Assembly (NCBI GenBank): GCA_018873225.1 | Contig: JAEILZ010000008.1 | Span: forward strand, 3,162,001 to 3,226,000 | Reading direction: 5' to 3' | DNA: 64,000 nt | DNA from: [Phialemoniopsis] sp. UDSM-2020 | Taxonomy: Eukaryota > Ascomycota > Sordariomycetes > Thyridiales > Thyridiaceae | In this document: one piece after another, positions 41,485 to 52,366 of the stretch | How the letters are laid out: each line of letters opens with the position of its first letter | Position numbering within the stretch: position 1 is the stretch's first letter | Program-made: the position numbers and the translations under genes | The notes under the pieces: model-generated | What the model saw: only the letters and a program-made list of their open reading frames with translations | What the model was told of the DNA's origin: nothing | Database searches by the model: none

Positions 41485-43761
41485 ATGAACGGCGCCGGCG
41501 TCCCCGACACCGCGTCCGGCGACTCGCGTGCCGCGCCCCCCGTCCCGAAGAGGGCGCCGAGGAAGAGTCGCAGCCGTGGGCTCAGGACTCGCAATGGCTG
41601 GTAGGCAACACCCATTGGCTGCGCGTCCGTCGCGGCGTGGCAAATAGAGAGCCCTCCGGCTGACTTGTATGCTTGAAACTAGTCTGACTTGCAGAAAGCG
41701 CCACAAGAAGTGCGACGAGCAGAGTAAGTGCCGGCAGTGCCCCGTGCAGTTGCATTGCATGTGCTGATCCGGTGCAGCTCCGATCTGCGGTCCCTGCAGC
41801 TTTGCAAGGCGTACCTGCGTCTATGCCCACAGCCAGCCCTTGCGCCAGGTCCCCGTCCACACTGAGACGCCTGTGCGGCTACCGCCCATCTCCGGCGAGG
41901 GGTTACAGCATGAGGATCGTTCCCCGTTGCCCATTGCCGAGACATCGTTTCTCGGTGACCCCTTGTCACCTGATCAGCTCACCGCCGATGCGATCCCGGG
42001 CCCGCCTCCGGATGAACCCCGGCACCGGGCAAGCACCGGAACGCCCCGGCCGGGTCCGAGTTTCCTCCTGGATCCCGTCAGTGCCGTCGGCCCAGTCACC
42101 CATTTTCCACCACATGTCGGCGAGAGCCAGACTTCTCCTTTCGGCTTCTCCCCGGAGACAGCTTCGATAACGTCGGAGCAGCTCTCCACCAACAGGGCGT
42201 CTACTAAGTGGCTTGACCTGCTCGCACAAGATGCGGCATTGGCCGACACTACTTTTTCTCTTGCACCCACACCGAACCCCCGCCAGAGCCTCGAGCCGGA
42301 ACTGGGTGATGGCATCGATCGTACACGTGCGACCCTCGAAGGGTCCAGCGAAGCACTGCGAACGCAACAGTACGCATGGCAGGAGGCCCAGGATATTGCC
42401 TTGTTGCCACACGAACGAACACTATTCTACAACTTTGCCAACAACGCCGCATCGTGGCTGGATATTCTGGACCGTGAACGACACTTTGCGACTTATGTGA
42501 TACGACTTGCGGTGTGTATGTCGCGTATCTAGAGAGATTACACCTTCTAACACTTTTATGTAACAGCTTCGGAATCTGGGCTTGATGAAGGCCATACTCG
42601 CCGTCAGCGCCCGACATGCAGTCGCCCAGGATGACGTCGATCACGTCGACCAGCCACGCACCGACTCGTCGACAGGTAATCTCGCGGTGCAGTACTACTA
42701 CGAGACGCTGCACTACCTACAGACAGCTCTCCAGTACTCATCATACACCTTCTCTGAGGAGATCCTCGCCACGGCCATCATCATCTCCACATATGAGATG
42801 CTAGATGAGTCTGCCTCCAACTGGCGACGACATCTCAAGGGCGTGTTCTGGATCCAGCGCAGTCAGGATGTAGATGGGGCCAGTGGCGGCCTCCGCCAGG
42901 CCGTATGGTGGGCTTGGCTCCGTCAGGACATCTGGGCGGCCTTGCGCGAGAAGCGCAGATGCTTCAGCTTCTGGAGGCCCGTCAAGGACTTTCCTGAACT
43001 GCAGCAGCACGAGATAGCATGCTACTCTGTCTATCTCCTCAGCCAGGCCGTGAACTTTGCAGCCATGGCGCAAGCGGGTCAGGGTCAACACCGAATGCGC
43101 GACAGCGCTGGACGTCTAACTGATGACCAGCTACGGAGAAAAGGCGATGAACTCCTGGCAATGTTTGACCGGTGGGAGTCCTGCCTGGGACCTCAGTTCA
43201 GGCCTCTGCCGGCTCCGGAGCTCGCGTCTACCAGCGTTGAGCAAAGGCGTTTCCAGCCACTCTGGATACATCCGCCAGATTTTGCGATTGCCATGATGAT
43301 CTACAACTTTGCCAAGATTTTGGTCACACTTCTACGGCCAGCTGATTCTCGCTTTGGTCATTACGCAAAGATGCGGGTAAGTACTCGAATACAATTCTGT
43401 ATTCCGGCTCAGAAACTTACACGGAATACAGAAAACCCTTTCGGCAGCTGTAGATACGATATGCGGACTCACGATCACTCTGAAAGAACCGGGCTCGCAA
43501 GTCATAGCCGCACGTTGTCTTTTTGGAGGTAAGTTGTTCTCACTCTTCCTTTGGTCACTCGTAAGAGCGATGTTTTTCCATTGAACTGAAGCTAATATAT
43601 GAGCGACCGTAGCTGGACTCTGTGTCCAAGAACAAATAGATCGAGAGGCCATTTTGTCTCTGATGAATACATGTGAGAAGCGCAGCGGCTGGCCCATGGC
43701 CAGCATACGCAATGCTCTGTACGGCGAGTGGCAGATTATCGACAGTGAGGCCTCGATATAA
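41485..43761 (+). CDS. Zn2Cys6 transcription factor of the sugar cluster
   Basis: Six exons: 41485-41600, 41683-41723, 41778-42511, 42567-43376, 43432-43528 and 43613-43761, all in frame, ~648 residues. Exons 1-3 together build the zinc cluster: NGCLTCRKRHKKCDE followed by TPICGPCSFARRTCVYA, split by two introns. Exon 2 is only 41 nt, so the motif is invisible without splicing. A Pro/Ser-rich linker follows, then a fungal transcription-factor regulatory domain (LFYNFANNAASWLDILDRER, LMKAILAVSARHA, YYETLHYLQTAL). It ends EWQIIDSEASI. It sits between a kinase (divergent) and an RpiB gene, so it is the natural regulator of the cluster. A CCG-N3-CGG site in its own promoter suggests autoregulation (inference). 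Confidence 0.88.
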
Positions 43762-43889
43762 TCGCAGCATCTGCAGGCATCTGCTCTCGAGGGATCGCCG
43801 CGAAGAACCTTAATATTCGTCTGTCCCCGTATCAATGCCAGATAGGCGCATGCTCTGTATATAATTTCATGTATGATACCTCATGTTCC

Positions 43890-44462
43890 TCATGCCGTGC
43901 TTGCCGCCGTTTTGCTCTCGTACTCGTGGATGACCTTGACCTTCTCTGCCGAAGCCGAGTTCTGCGCCTTGTCAACATCTCTTCTCACCCACTCCAGCAG
44001 AAATTGCCAAAATGCCATAGCACTCGGTAAACTTACGGGGTCAAACTCGTAGCCCAACCACTCCTTCACAAGTCTACTCGCCAGCTCCACGCCGACGACG
44101 CGCTGGCCGAGGCAGAGCACCTGCGCGTCGTTGCTCTTGATCGCCCTCTCCACGCTGAAGCTGTCGTGCGCCGTCACGGCGCGGATGCCGGGGACCTTGT
44201 TGGCGCTGATCGCGACCCCGAGCCCCGTGCCGCAGATCAGGATCGCGCGGTCGGCCTCGCCCTTGGCGACCAGCTCGGCGGCGGCGATGGCCAGGTGCGG
44301 GTAGGGCGTCTTGTCGCTTGCCGAGGTCGGGCCAACGTCGATGACCTTGGCGACCCGCGAGTCTGCGTTCAAGTCCTTGATGATGGTCGCCTTGTAGTCG
44401 AAGCCGGCGTCGTCGCCGCCGATGGCGATGCGGTAGGTCTTTTCTGCGCTGGTGGAACCCAT
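43890..44462 (-). CDS. rpiB: RpiB/LacAB-type sugar-phosphate isomerase
   Basis: Two exons on the minus strand, 44462-44037 and 43961-43890, ~165 residues. The start [24 protein letters not shown], the active-site cysteine in [20 protein letters not shown] and the histidine in [12 protein letters not shown] identify the RpiB family. Members isomerise ribose-5-phosphate, galactose-6-phosphate, allose-6-phosphate or, in tetritol pathways, erythrulose-4-phosphate. Fungi normally use RpiA for the pentose-phosphate step, so an RpiB in a cluster points to a dedicated catabolic role. The intron (43962-44036, 75 nt) is in frame and stop-free; unspliced prediction would insert 25 residues ([10 protein letters not shown]...) before the C-terminus. 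Divergent from the aldolase gene. Confidence 0.92.
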   Translation of the reverse strand: MGSTSAEKTYRIAIGGDDAGFDYKATIIKDLNADSRVAKVIDVGPTSASDKTPYPHLAIAAAELVAKGEADRAILICGTGLGVAISANKVPGIRAVTAHDSFSVERAIKSNDAQVLCLGQRVVGVELASRLVKEWLGYEFDPVSLPSAMAFWQFLLEWVRRDVDKAQNSASAEKVKVIHEYESKTAASTA

Positions 44463-45080
44463 TGTGAATGTATGCGGGACAAATTAGGGAGATGGCGGCA
44501 AGGTCAATGGGAGTAAGGCAAGTTTGAATAGCAGTGATGTATTTTACCGATCACTGACACAGACACTTAGAGCACTACATTCTCGAGAGCAGTTGCGCGA
44601 TGAACGTCCAGGTCGATGCCGTGAATTCAGCCCGTGATGTGCGGCTCGGGGCTTAGACCGGACAAAGCTTCGGGGCGGCGGTTCGAGGCGGTGATGCCCC
44701 GTGCCGGGGCTGTAGGCAAACTCCTGACTTCTAAACGAGAAAGCTCCCCGCGTCGAGGCACTGGGGCAAACAGCGCGTTTCGGACACAAGCCACATAGAT
44801 GTCAAACGTACGACCCCCGGAGAACCCCGGCGATCGTCATCGACGGTAGCGGACCCGGTCGCATTTACCGCGACTTTGAGATCCGGAGATCGCAACACAC
44901 TATTTACTGAGTTTGGCGTCGGCTGAAAATAACGCGGGGACTCCACTCCCTCTCCATGTGGAATTATTTCGTAAACCGACTCGGAATTGAATGTTTGACC
45001 GACATCCCACAACGGCTCCTCTGCCCCTGTCCAAACATCACCGTACTCGGGCGTGGCATAGACATCGCACAGACGACAAG
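44463..45080. promoter_or_regulatory. Divergent promoter, RpiB and aldolase
   Basis: 618 bases between outward-facing starts. Rich in CGGGG/CCCCG motifs, including the 15-mer at 44696-44710 and a CCCCGG...CCCCGG pair near 44814-44829. Confidence 0.55.
44696..44710 (+). promoter_or_regulatory. 15-mer GCCCCGTGCCGGGGC containing CCG-N3-CGG
   Basis: The core CCG-TGC-CGG lies at 44699-44707. The exact reverse complement of all 15 bases occurs at 47536-47550 in the dehydrogenase/transporter promoter. Confidence 0.65.
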
Positions 45081-46003
45081 ATGACTTGGCAACAAGAGAA
45101 CAAGACCTATCAGATCCTCAAGGCGGCCGAGGAGGGCAAATATGGAGTGGTCGCAGCTATTGCGTGAGTGAACAGCATCAGGAGTGTCTTGCAAGACCGT
45201 ATCTTATTAACCGTTCGAGATGCAGATACAATATCGAGCATGTGATCGCCTTCATCCGCTCCGCAGAGGCCAAGCGCTCTCCCTTGATCATCCAGTTCTT
45301 CCCCTGGGCCATCACCGCCACAGACGGCCTGCTCATCCACGCCGCCGCGCACGCCGCCCGCAACGCCTCGGTCCCCGTCTCCGTCCACCTCGACCACGCG
45401 CAGGACGAGGCCATGATCCGCATGGCGGCCGACAAGCTACCCTTCGACTCCATCATGGTCGACATGTCGCACTACGAGATGGCCGAGAACCTCGCCAAGA
45501 CGCGCGAGCTCGTCGCCTACTGCCACGCGCGGCGCATCACGACCGAGGCCGAGCCGGGCCGCATCGAGGGCGGCGAGGACGGCATCGCCGACACGGCCGA
45601 CCTCGAGGGCGCGCTGACGACGCCCGAGCAGGTCGAGGACTTTATCGCCACGGGCATCGACTTCCTCGCGCCGGCTTTTGGCAATGTGCACGGCGAGTAC
45701 GGCGCCAGGGGCCCCGTGCTCGAGTACGACCGCCTCGAGCGCATCCACAGCGAGGTCGGCGGGCGCGTGCGGGTCGTCCTGCACGGCACCAACGACTTCC
45801 CCGAGGACGTGATGAAGAAGTGCATCGCGCACGGGGTGAGCAAGGTCAACGTCAACAAGCTCGTGCTGGACGACTACTTGGTGTTTCAGAAGGACAAAGC
45901 GCCCAAGCTGTCCCTGACGGCGGCACTCGAGCAGGGTATTGAGGAGACGCGGAGGTTGGTGGAGTGGCAGATGGATGTCTGTGGCTCAACGGGCAAAGCG
46001 TAG
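45081..46003 (+). CDS. Class II ketose-(bis)phosphate aldolase
   Basis: Exons 45081-45163 and 45226-46003 (intron 45164-45225, phase 2) give ~286 residues. The class II aldolase barrel is clear: zinc ligands in VHLDHAQDEA, FGNVHGEYGA and VLHGTND, the catalytic/structural EAEPGRIEGGEDG, and the phosphate-binding KVNVNK. The length matches KbaY/GatY/Fba-type enzymes rather than the ~360-residue fungal Fba1, so this is not the glycolytic aldolase. It should cleave a ketose phosphate to dihydroxyacetone phosphate plus an aldehyde; the true substrate is unknown, and a non-cleaving role in the barrel is possible. Adjacent to RpiB and the kinase it completes a phosphorylated-ketose pathway. Confidence 0.92.
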
Positions 46004-46297
46004 TGAAGTAGCATAGAGTAATAATGAACTCATTAAAACAGCTTACCCCCATGGGACGTGATGAACAGCTATTGCGTTGCCGTGGTCAGTGTGGCGTTGG
46101 AGACTCCTGCACAGTGAGCATAGATAAATTCGACGTATGACCATATCTCTGTGTCCAAGCTGTCTCGGAGTCTTAGCTAGACCGTTCATCCACAAACAAA
46201 AGGAACCCCAAGTGCTTGATGCATAAGTCATGTTTATTGATGCTCTATCGTGATGAAACGCCATTATGCCCATACAAATCCAAATGCTCTCTTTTAT

Positions 46298-47186
46298 TTA
46301 CCAGCCACCGACAATACCGGCGATAGGGATATCGATACCAGTCGTATACGTGGCAGTGTCGCTCAGCAGATAGACGTACGCACCACCCAGCTCCTGCGGC
46401 AGGGCCAACCTGGGCATGCCGCCGTAGTACTTCATCTTGGTGCCCCAGTCTGGGCTCGTCTCGACGTAGTAGGTCAGCGCCGTCTTGACGTAGCCCGGGC
46501 TGATGGAGTTGACGCGGATGCCGTACTGCGCCCACTCCATAGCGAGCGTGTGCGTCATGTTGCGCACGGCGGCCTTGGTACCGCCATACGGCGCCGACGG
46601 CGCGGCGCGGTTGGGCCGGTAGCTCGTCATGCTCGCCGTGAAGACGATGCTGCCCTTGGTCTTGAGCTCGATGAACTTGCGCGCGGCGGCCGTGGCGCAG
46701 ATCCAGGCGCCGAACACGTTGAGCTTGAAGAGTTTCTCGACCTGCTCCATGGTGAACTCGAGGGCGGGCTGGTGCTTGGTGGCGCCGGCGTTGGCGACCA
46801 TGCCGTCGAAGCGGCCCTTGGCCTCGGCGATCTGGTCGATGGCCGCCTTGACCGACTCCTCCGAGGTGACGTCGGTATGGATGAACTCGAGCTTGCCGGG
46901 GAACTTCTTCAGCATGGCTTGGAAGTCCTCGCCGGGCTGGGAGATATCGAGGGAGTAGACGGTGCCGGCGCCGTTGTGCAGGCACACCTCTGCGATGCCC
47001 AGACCAATGCCTTGGTTTGCGCCGGTGACTGTGAGCCATTGTTAGCATCATATTCTTGAACAAGCGCAATCTCTCGCGATCTTAATACTTACCGGCAATG
47101 ACCTTGTCCTTGACGCCCACCTGCCAGTCATGGTTGGGGAGAGGCAGGGTGCTGGGGTAGCTGTCAGGAGACTCGAGAGAACCCAT
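46298..47186 (-). CDS. Short-chain polyol/ketose dehydrogenase
   Basis: Exons 47186-47093 and 47028-46298 (intron 47029-47092, phase 1) give ~274 residues. The start is MGSLESPDSYPSTLPLPNHD. The split Rossmann motif is KVIAVTGANQGIGLG, followed by ANAGAT, TASMTSYRP and the catalytic YGGTK; it ends GIDIPIAGIVGGW. Size and motifs fit fungal L-xylulose reductase, sorbose reductase and mannitol or erythritol dehydrogenase-like SDRs. In this cluster it would oxidise a polyol to the ketose that the kinase then phosphorylates (inference). Divergent from the transporter across a promoter with three CCG-N3-CGG sites. Confidence 0.9.
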
Positions 47187-47419
47187 TTTGGAGGATAGTA
47201 GGATGCAGGAATGAAGAAACAGGGGTATGGGTAGCTCAAAGGCGTTCAAAGTGCTGGGTTGGGTTGAAGAAGAATGGTCAGTCGGATTCAAGCATTGAGA
47301 GCAAGGGTGATGTTGACTTAAGAAAGACCACCATGGAAGGGACACAAATGCGAACTCTTCTAGAACCTTGGGGCTGCTCTTGCGTGACATCAATTGTCCC
47401 GGTAAAACGCGACCCCGTC

Positions 47420-47443
47420 CCGCTCCGGCGAACCCCGTGCCGG
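47420..47443. promoter_or_regulatory. Two adjacent CCG-N3-CGG sites
   Basis: CCG-CTC-CGG at 47420-47428 and CCG-TGC-CGG at 47435-47443, starts 15 bases apart. The second shares CCCCGTGCCGGG with the 15-mer at 44696. Confidence 0.55.
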
Positions 47444-47535
47444 GCCAGCATCGCCTCCGAAGCGTCGTCGTATGCGTGCATCCAGTCAGCTTGCTTACCG
47501 GGGACGCGGCTCGGGGCCTGACTCGTGTCGGGGCT

Positions 47536-47550
47536 GCCCCGGCACGGGGC
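47536..47550 (-). promoter_or_regulatory. 15-mer GCCCCGGCACGGGGC, reverse complement of the 44696 element
   Basis: The core CCG-GCA-CGG lies at 47539-47547. It matches the RpiB/aldolase promoter element over 15 bases in opposite orientation. Confidence 0.65.
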
Positions 47551-47983
47551 TTTTGGTGCTAAATCGCGCGATCTACGTCGATTCCATGAGCTAAAAGGTT
47601 GGAGCTAAAGAAATATGACAACCCCACGACCCCAGATGCAACCCACAGTCCCAAAGTCGGCTAAGTAGCCTCTGTCTCGGGACTCCATCACATTTTTCGC
47701 GTGGTCAGAGGATCAGCCCCCGTCCACCATCCACCCGAAAACCTGGAAGTCTCCTGTTCCGGGGCAGTCCGGGGGATAAACTGCATGATACCACCGGAGC
47801 ATCGCGAGGCTGGACTATAATAGGGGGATCATCCATCCTTCTCCAAGTTTGCAGTCTCATCCTCGCCACCGCTCTGACTACTTCTCCTTCGGTCATCTTC
47901 TTAGCCCTTCTCCTTTCTCAACCATCGGGGCGTACATCAAATTAGTCGCAGCCTCCTGACTTGGCGTTCCATCCCCATACACT

Positions 47984-49676
47984 ATGGCCTCCAACCTGCC
48001 TCAGACAAAGCACGACGAGTCAGAGCACCTCGAGATGCCTACCAAATACGACCTCGAGAATCCCGACAGCGACAAGGCTGCCGAGATTGTCACCATGAAC
48101 GGTTACGTTCCTGATACCGAGGAAGAGAAGAAACTCGTTCGAAAGATCGACTTGTACCTTCTTCCCATGATCTTCCTCATGTATCTCTGGTCGTACATGG
48201 ACCGTACCAAGTAAGTCCTCGGTTGCTAGTCCTCATTACTCCTTAGCCATCAAAGGCTAACCTGACACTCAACAGCATTGGCAATGCCAAGGTGGCGGGG
48301 ATGACAGCAGATCTCGGCATGAACTCGGGACAATACTCTGTGACACTTGTTGTTTTCTTTGTCGGCTACGTCCTCTTCGAGGTCCCTTCCAAGTACGTAT
48401 GACCCAAGCCTTCACCCGGAAAGAGTCTCCCAAACTTACAAACTTCACAGCATGGTTCTCGCCCGCACCCGACCTAGCCGTTTCCTTCCCACAATCATGT
48501 TTCTCTGGGGCTGCGTCACCGTCGGCATGGCCTTCATCCACAGCTACGAGGCTCTCGTCGGACTTCGCGTTGTCGTTGGTATCCTTGAGGCTGGGTTTGC
48601 CCCCGGTGTACTCTTGACCTTGTCGTCTTGGTACAAGAAGTCTGAGCAGTCCAAGCGATTCGCGGTGTACATCTCGGCAGCTATCCTCTCTGGGGCATTC
48701 GGCGGCTTGCTTGGTGGTGCCATCACCGAGGGTCTCGAGGGTGCTCATGGTCTTCGCGGATGGAGATGGCTGTTCATCGTTGAGGGTGTCTGTGAGTACT
48801 CACTTGGAAGGAATCATGACTCGTTATGTATGACCCAGTCTGACATATTCTCTTTGCAGGCACTGCTGCCGTGTCCATTCTCGCAGGCTTCATTCTCCTG
48901 GATTTCCCCGCCAACACCAAGAAGTTTTCCGCCAGGGAGCGCGAGCTGGCCATACAGCGACTCATGCACGATAATGATGCCCTCGAGTCTGAGGACCAGC
49001 ACACTCCCTCTCACTTGGAGGCTTTGAAGTTGGCCCTTGGTAACTGGAGGACCTGGATCTTTGTCGTCGGCTATATGGTAAGTTGAGACATGGCCCCATT
49101 TAAGGCTAAGATCTCTCGAAGGCTGACTTGACTGCCTAGGCCATCGTTGGATCCTCCACTCTGTCGTACTTCTATCCTACTCTCGTGCAAGGTCTCGGCT
49201 ATACTTCCCATATGGCACAGTACATGACGATCCCTATTTACGTCGTCGCTTTTGTCTGCACCGTCATCACAGGCTACTTCATGGACCGCATCCCTTCGAA
49301 GCGTGGCCTGGTCCTCGGAAGCTGGATGACCGTGGCCATGGTCTGCTCCATCATCATTTGCGCCGTTTACAACCTCAAGGCTCGATACGCGCTCCTCGTC
49401 ATCATGGCTTCTGGTCTCTGGGCGTCCAACGGTCTCGCTCTGTCCTACACCTCGTCTTCGTTCTCCAGCTCAAGCAAGGAAGTCCGCGCTATCACCCTCG
49501 CCTTTGTCAACGCCATGGGCAACCTTGCCCAGATCTACGGTGCCTACCTCTTCCCCTCGGACGACGCGCCTAAGTACCTTATGGGTTTCGGTGTCATTAG
49601 CGGGCTCTGTTTCACGGGCGTCATGTCCTACCTCGCGCTTCACGTTGTGTTGAGGAAGTGGCCTATCAAGAGGTAG
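47984..49676 (+). CDS. MFS transporter, Dal5/allantoate-permease (ACS) family
   Basis: Five exons: 47984-48210, 48276-48392, 48451-48791, 48860-49077 and 49140-49676, all in frame, ~479 residues. A ~65-residue cytosolic N-terminus ends KKLVRKIDLYLLPMIFLMYL, the classic first membrane segment of the ACS family. The junction MDRTNIGNAK and VLFEVPSNMVLAR are also diagnostic. Twelve membrane segments are expected, with the RIPSKRG loop between TM8 and TM9 and FAVYISAAILSGAFGGLLGG in TM5. The family moves anionic and small polar substrates by proton symport; several members serve sugar acids or polyols. Position suggests uptake of the cluster's substrate, but direct assignment is not possible. Confidence 0.93.
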
Positions 49677-50210
49677 AGGGTTAATGTCTATTGATAAGTT
49701 CACGTGTTCATACACAAAATTCAGATGAGGCATCTGATGCATAGACATTCGAAAAGCAAAGCTTGATCAAGTACAAGAGCGGTAGTTAGATACACGAGGT
49801 TGTCCTGAGATGCGGACCAGGGCTTGTTAGAAACACATGCTGTATCAAATTAAATTGAATCAAGCCATCCAAACCCCTTCTTGGCCAACTGTATTGAGGT
49901 AAAGTGACTTCGCAACCTGGCCAAGCACTGTCAGAAAGAACATGACGAGGTACGCATCTGAAGATATGGCATTGCACTATCCAGTCAATATTAAATCAGG
50001 AAACTTCGCTTTCATCGAATGCAATCACGTATGATCCAATAACTATACAATCCCCGCTCTTGAATGATCGTACACGCCTCTTTGTCTCCAGCACTGGATC
50101 TCACCCATCGATCGTATCCTAGATTCTGGACCCTGTGATCTGATCGACTGACTGGACGACCCGTCGAGGTAATCGGAGGATAGATACACCTCGTGCCTTG
50201 CCCGCAGACA
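49677..50210. other. Convergent intergenic region
   Basis: 534 bases between the transporter and the GTPase-like gene. Nothing recognised. Confidence 0.35.
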
Positions 50211-51737
50211 TCAAGAGGTCGCTTGCGTGCACCGCGCTCGCCATGGCGTGCTCAGCGTTCTTGGTCTTGATGGCATGGCCTGTGGACTTAGTCTACTCTC
50301 ATAACTGGCCTCCTTACCCGAGATGTTCATTCGCAACTCTTTCTGCGTCTGAGAAAACCGCTTCAAATATGATCTCAGTTGTTGCACTTCTTTCTGAGGG
50401 ATAGTTTCCCCGGTCATCTCGCTCTCCAGCTCAGCCTTGATGCGCTTAATCACGGCAGACACCGCACGGTCTATGATCTGGCCCGCCGTAGTCTGCCCAA
50501 AGGCCTTGTTGCCGTCAATCATTTCGTCGATGATCCGCATCTTGACAGGCACTTTCTTGAGAAGATGTCTTATCAACCTTTTCGCAGCCTTGGCGCTGCC
50601 ATGATATTGGGTGACGAGTGAACCTTGGGATACCATGTGGTGCCAGAGTGAACTCTTGAGCTTCTGTTCCCGAGCCCGAGCCGCATTGTACGCCAAGGGG
50701 GGAACGAAGAAATCAAAGAATTGGAACAGCGGCCAATGAGTCGTTGTCAGTATGACGTTGCTGAGACTCTCATTACCAATAAACTCCTCAATTGCCATCA
50801 TATTCTGCGGGTTGCACCAAGTCAATATCAGGCAAAACTGGAATTCAACCCAAGGTTGACTTACATGGGAGGCTAGGTCCACCTTGGGTTTTGAGATGTC
50901 GTACAAGTAGATCAATCCAGCCAAGGATCGGCGCTGATGATACACAGACACCAACTCCTCTGCCAACTGTTGTAAAAGGTTGAAGTTTGTTTCGAGAGGG
51001 TCATTCAAGTCAGGAGTGTCGAGAAGGTAGAAGGCCTGTCCGTCGAGCGAAGATGTATACCAGCTAACGCTTTTCGTACCTATTCCGGTGCGTTAGCCAC
51101 AAGTATTTCGTTGGATCATGTCAAAGCTCATCATACATGGTAGCAGGTCATGTCCCACACCGGGAAGTGAGCCATTTTCATTCCGACCTCCAAGAAGTTG
51201 GATGAACGAGCGTTTGTCTGCCCCGCTCGCGCCCAGGATCGCGATCACTGGCGTATCCTTAGGTTTCGAAGAAAGCCTGGGGATCTCAAGGTGTTCGGCC
51301 GGAAAGCTCCATGACAGGGCGATATGGATCAACAAAAGAGCAACGAATATCGCTTGTCGACGGTCCATAACCCTAAAGGCCTTTTGGTCCGCGCAAATCT
51401 CCCGGATTTGGGTGAGGGCGCGTTGTATGCGCTTGACTGAAGATGCAGGCTTCTTCGCACTAGAAGGATTCTCGAACGCGCTTGGTGAGGGTTTCGGGGG
51501 CCATTCGAATTGGAACCCCTCAAACGATGATGGCGTCTTGCAGATTTCCGGGTGCGTAATCCTGTCAATATCACCATCGTTGCATATCTCCATTTCGGTT
51601 GGATATACTGTCGACGTAAAGGAGAGGATTCCGAATAAGTCCAGCCGAGGTTTCTTGAAGGTATTTCTTGGCCATAGGGAATGCAGAGAAAGCTTTCTTT
51701 TGGAAGCGGGACGGAGCTTTGGGCACTTTATCGCCAT
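50211..51737 (-). CDS. AIG1/dynamin-like GTPase relative with a degenerate P-loop
   Basis: Three exons on the minus strand: 51737-51137, 51079-50865 and 50804-50211, ~469 residues. A basic N-terminus precedes a membrane segment at ~128-144 (AIFVALLLIHIALSWSF). The G domain starts VIAILGASGADKRSFIQLLGG, where GASGADKRS occupies the Walker A position; the canonical G of GK is D and the following S/T is R. The G3 motif is LLDTPDLND. Downstream are LAGLIYLYDIS and VILTTTHWP, as in the fungal AIG1-like family. The protein is probably membrane-bound, and nucleotide binding is doubtful. The second intron (50805-50864) is in frame and stop-free. A second relative follows on the same strand. Confidence 0.78.
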
Positions 51738-52366
51738 GATTTCGTTGATTTGTGAAGTATCTGTTTGCTTGCGAAGGTTTTCAAAGGACACAATGGTCAC
51801 TGGAGGTGAGGACTTTAATAAGGATGGGTGTGTGATACGCCAACATCAGCTGAAATGCCTCCAGAAACATTTGAAACAAGGCATACAGAGACAAGATGGA
51901 GCTGAAACGACTCCTTGGCGTGCTGACCATTTTCTGGCGTTGGGTTGACAGGGTTTCATGTTTCGAAACAGTTGCCTTCTACTGACCATGTCTACAGGGT
52001 TACATTGACAACCAGGGTGCTGAAAGCACGAGCAACTTGCCCCTGTCAAAAAAGCGAACGTGATTGCACTCAATATCATTGCAAGCATGGGCGCGCATCA
52101 GCTGCCCCTTTCTTGGCTTCTGTGCAGTGCCACAGCCACGCAAGATATGCAGGGGAGAATCAAGGATGAGAAGGAGGCTGGAAAGGCTTTGAACACGACC
52201 TCGGCGCGCGCCAGGAACCCATCAGATTCTTTCGTTTGTAGCGGCTCCCTCGATCAAAATACATGCAGCCGCATTAAACAGTAGAGGTGACTATGCTGTA
52301 TGAAGTAGGTGTCTAATGATGAGAGGTGGTCTCGTAGTTTTTCAGCTAATCGATACCAGTCCTCAC
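51738..52366. other. Intergenic region between two GTPase-like genes
   Basis: 629 bases. Contains the promoter of the gene starting at 51737. Open frames here lack family signatures. Confidence 0.35.

Larger units (their letters stand above)
47187..47983. promoter_or_regulatory. Divergent promoter, dehydrogenase and transporter
   Basis: 797 bases between outward-facing starts. Three CCG-N3-CGG sites (47420-47428, 47435-47443, 47539-47547) and a TATAATA box at 47816-47822, about 165 bases before the transporter ATG. Confidence 0.6.

Noticed and set aside
46250..47059. A 269-residue plus-strand open frame opposite the SDR gene
   Set aside because: Antisense of a complete SDR with all motifs.
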